Shown here piece after piece: positions 4,159 through 5,390 of a DNA stretch of 5,390 nucleotides; position 1 is the stretch's first letter; each line of letters starts with the position of its first letter. The stretch comes from Legionellales bacterium (GTDB taxonomy: Bacteria; Pseudomonadota; Gammaproteobacteria; Eutrophobiales; Eutrophobiaceae). The notes under the pieces are model-generated. The model was not told where the DNA came from. It made no database searches and saw nothing but the letters and a program-made list of their open reading frames with translations. A program made the position numbers and the translations under genes. The DNA is taken from contig PBJS01000019.1 in NCBI GenBank assembly GCA_002721165.1, positions 17,214 through 22,603 on the forward strand. Direction: 5' to 3'.

Positions 4159-5390
4159 ATGAGTAAATTATCATTAAAGAAAATGCTCATTGCTATTTTA
4201 GCATTAGGGATTTCTGCATCTGTAGTTGCGAATGATGAAGTTCGTAAACTAAATGCTAACCCTAACTATTGGGCTTTCCCAGGTGGTGACTATAATAACT
4301 GGCGTTACACCGAGTTGAATCAAATCAACACGAAAAATGCTAGCAAATTGGTCAACGCATGGACTTTTTCAACTGGCCGTCTACAAGGTCATGAAGGTGG
4401 ACCATTAGTCCTTCCTGGTAGTGCAACAGGTAGAAGTAATGATACTTTGTACATCCATTCTTCATTCCCTAATGACGTTTTTGCGATAGACTTGGATACA
4501 CTTGAAATCGTTTGGTATTTCGAGCCACAACAAGACGAAGCAGAAACCGTACCTGTAATGTGCTGCGATATTGTAAACCGTGGCTTAGGTTACAGTATGG
4601 GTCAAATTTATCTTCAACAAGCTGACACGCTTTTGGTTGCTTTAGATGCCGCTACCGGTAAAGTAAAGTGGACCGCTGAAAACGGGCGTGAAATCGGTTA
4701 TGGTCCTGCTGCTGGTGATACCAACACCAACGCACCACATCCAATTAAAGACAAAGTCTTTACTGGTTGTTCAGGTGCTGAGTTTGGTGTTCGTTGTTGG
4801 ATAGCTGCTTTCAATGCGAAAGACGGTTCTCTAGCATGGCGTGCATTTAGCATGGGTCCAGACGAAGATATCATTTTTGACGCTAACACCACTTCATTGG
4901 GCAAGAAAGTTGGCAAAAATTCTTCACTAAATTCTTGGTGTTCGAATGCTGACTGGAAAGCTCCTGCAACTGGTCCTAATAAATGTAAGGGCTTAAGTGA
5001 TGCATGGAAGTCTGGTGGTGGTTCAGTTTGGGGTTGGTGGCCTGCTGACTTCGACGAAAACTTGGTCTACTACGGAAATGGTAACCCATCTACGTGGAAC
5101 CCTGTTGTTCGTCCTGGAGACAACAAGTGGGCAATGACTATATTCGCTCGTGATATCGATACCGGTGTTGCGCGTTGGGTATATCAAATGACTCCACATG
5201 ATGAATGGGATTATGATGGCGTAAACGAAATGATCTTAGCTGACATTAAAGTTAAGGGTAAAATGACCCCTGCTTTAGTTCACTTCGATCGTAACGGTTT
5301 CGCATATACCATGAATCGTAAAAATGGTGCTTTACTGGTAGCTGAAAAGTATGACCCTGCTGTCAACTGGGCAACTCACATTGACATGAA
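4159..5390 (+). CDS. xoxF: Lanthanide-dependent PQQ methanol dehydrogenase, 3' end outside the window
   Basis: This periplasmic quinoprotein oxidises methanol using PQQ and a lanthanide ion and passes electrons to a cytochrome c. The window holds 410 codons of a protein usually near 600. Residues 1-24 are a signal peptide (cleavage after VVA). The eight-bladed propeller domain starts near WAFPGGDYNNWRY (38-50). Visible family features are the vicinal cysteine pair C135-C136 (the disulfide beside PQQ), metal ligand E208 in SGAEFGV, W291 in GGGSVWGWW stacking on PQQ, metal ligand N309 in GNGNP, catalytic D351 in HDEWDYDG, and R378 in HFDRNG. D353, two residues after the catalytic aspartate, is the extra ligand that marks lanthanide enzymes; calcium-dependent MxaF has alanine there. 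Residues 259-280 contain an insertion of about 16 residues bounded by C261 and C276, absent from the M. extorquens MxaF and XoxF1 sequences I recall. Codon choice is visibly more GC-rich than in the LPS genes. The subclade is not assigned. Confidence 0.95.
   Translation, partial: MSKLSLKKMLIAILALGISASVVANDEVRKLNANPNYWAFPGGDYNNWRYTELNQINTKNASKLVNAWTFSTGRLQGHEGGPLVLPGSATGRSNDTLYIHSSFPNDVFAIDLDTLEIVWYFEPQQDEAETVPVMCCDIVNRGLGYSMGQIYLQQADTLLVALDAATGKVKWTAENGREIGYGPAAGDTNTNAPHPIKDKVFTGCSGAEFGVRCWIAAFNAKDGSLAWRAFSMGPDEDIIFDANTTSLGKKVGKNSSLNSWCSNADWKAPATGPNKCKGLSDAWKSGGGSVWGWWPADFDENLVYYGNGNPSTWNPVVRPGDNKWAMTIFARDIDTGVARWVYQMTPHDEWDYDGVNEMILADIKVKGKMTPALVHFDRNGFAYTMNRKNGALLVAEKYDPAVNWATHIDM

Noticed and set aside
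4698..4916. 72-codon open frame on the complement
   Set aside because: It is antisense to conserved xoxF sequence containing the metal ligand E208.
4159..5390. Assignment as calcium-dependent MxaF
   Set aside because: D353 replaces the alanine found in MxaF, and the surrounding residues (MTPHDEW, NEMIL, HFDRNGF) match XoxF.

Overview
The window looks like chromosomal DNA from an AT-rich, Gram-negative methylotrophic proteobacterium, probably gamma- or betaproteobacterial. Two lines of evidence support this. The left third carries lipopolysaccharide inner-core genes. The right end carries the first two thirds of a periplasmic PQQ-dependent methanol dehydrogenase of the lanthanide (XoxF) type, beside a fused SoxY-SoxZ-like carrier of the kind found next to quinoprotein dehydrogenases. 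The species cannot be named from this sequence alone.

Layout. (1) 1-1986, + strand: the 3' part of hldD (ADP-glycero-manno-heptose 6-epimerase) is followed 38 bp later by complete waaA (Kdo transferase). Both act in LPS inner-core synthesis and are probably co-transcribed. waaA appears to start at a TTG that directly follows an in-frame stop. (2) 2094-2498, + strand: a 134-residue secreted protein with four cysteines in the mature part, family not recognised. (3) 2522-2557: a strong hairpin with an A-tract and a T-tract, placed to terminate transcription from both sides. (4) 2574-3434, - strand: the SoxYZ-like carrier, with a signal peptide and a single cysteine between the two domains. (5) 3435-4158: 724 bp without a convincing gene, between two divergent genes. 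(6) 4159-5390, + strand: xoxF, running off the end.

The xoxF product would oxidise methanol to formaldehyde or formate in the periplasm with PQQ and a lanthanide ion. The SoxYZ-like protein and perhaps the four-cysteine protein are secreted to the same compartment. Any functional link between them and XoxF is inferred from position.

The least explained part is the 724-bp divergent intergenic region. It holds an unusual density of complementary segments: a nested set that can fold as a three-way junction with a possible pseudoknot (3622-3746), a competing 10-bp partner for one arm (3879-3888), a terminator-like hairpin (3818-3848), two related TTGTTA/TAACAA palindromes, a TTGGC/GCCAA palindrome, and an 8-bp inverted repeat in the presumed xoxF leader. 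Each pairing alone could arise by chance in AT-rich DNA. Together they make a candidate structured RNA or regulatory leader for lanthanide-dependent methanol oxidation that deserves a covariation test.
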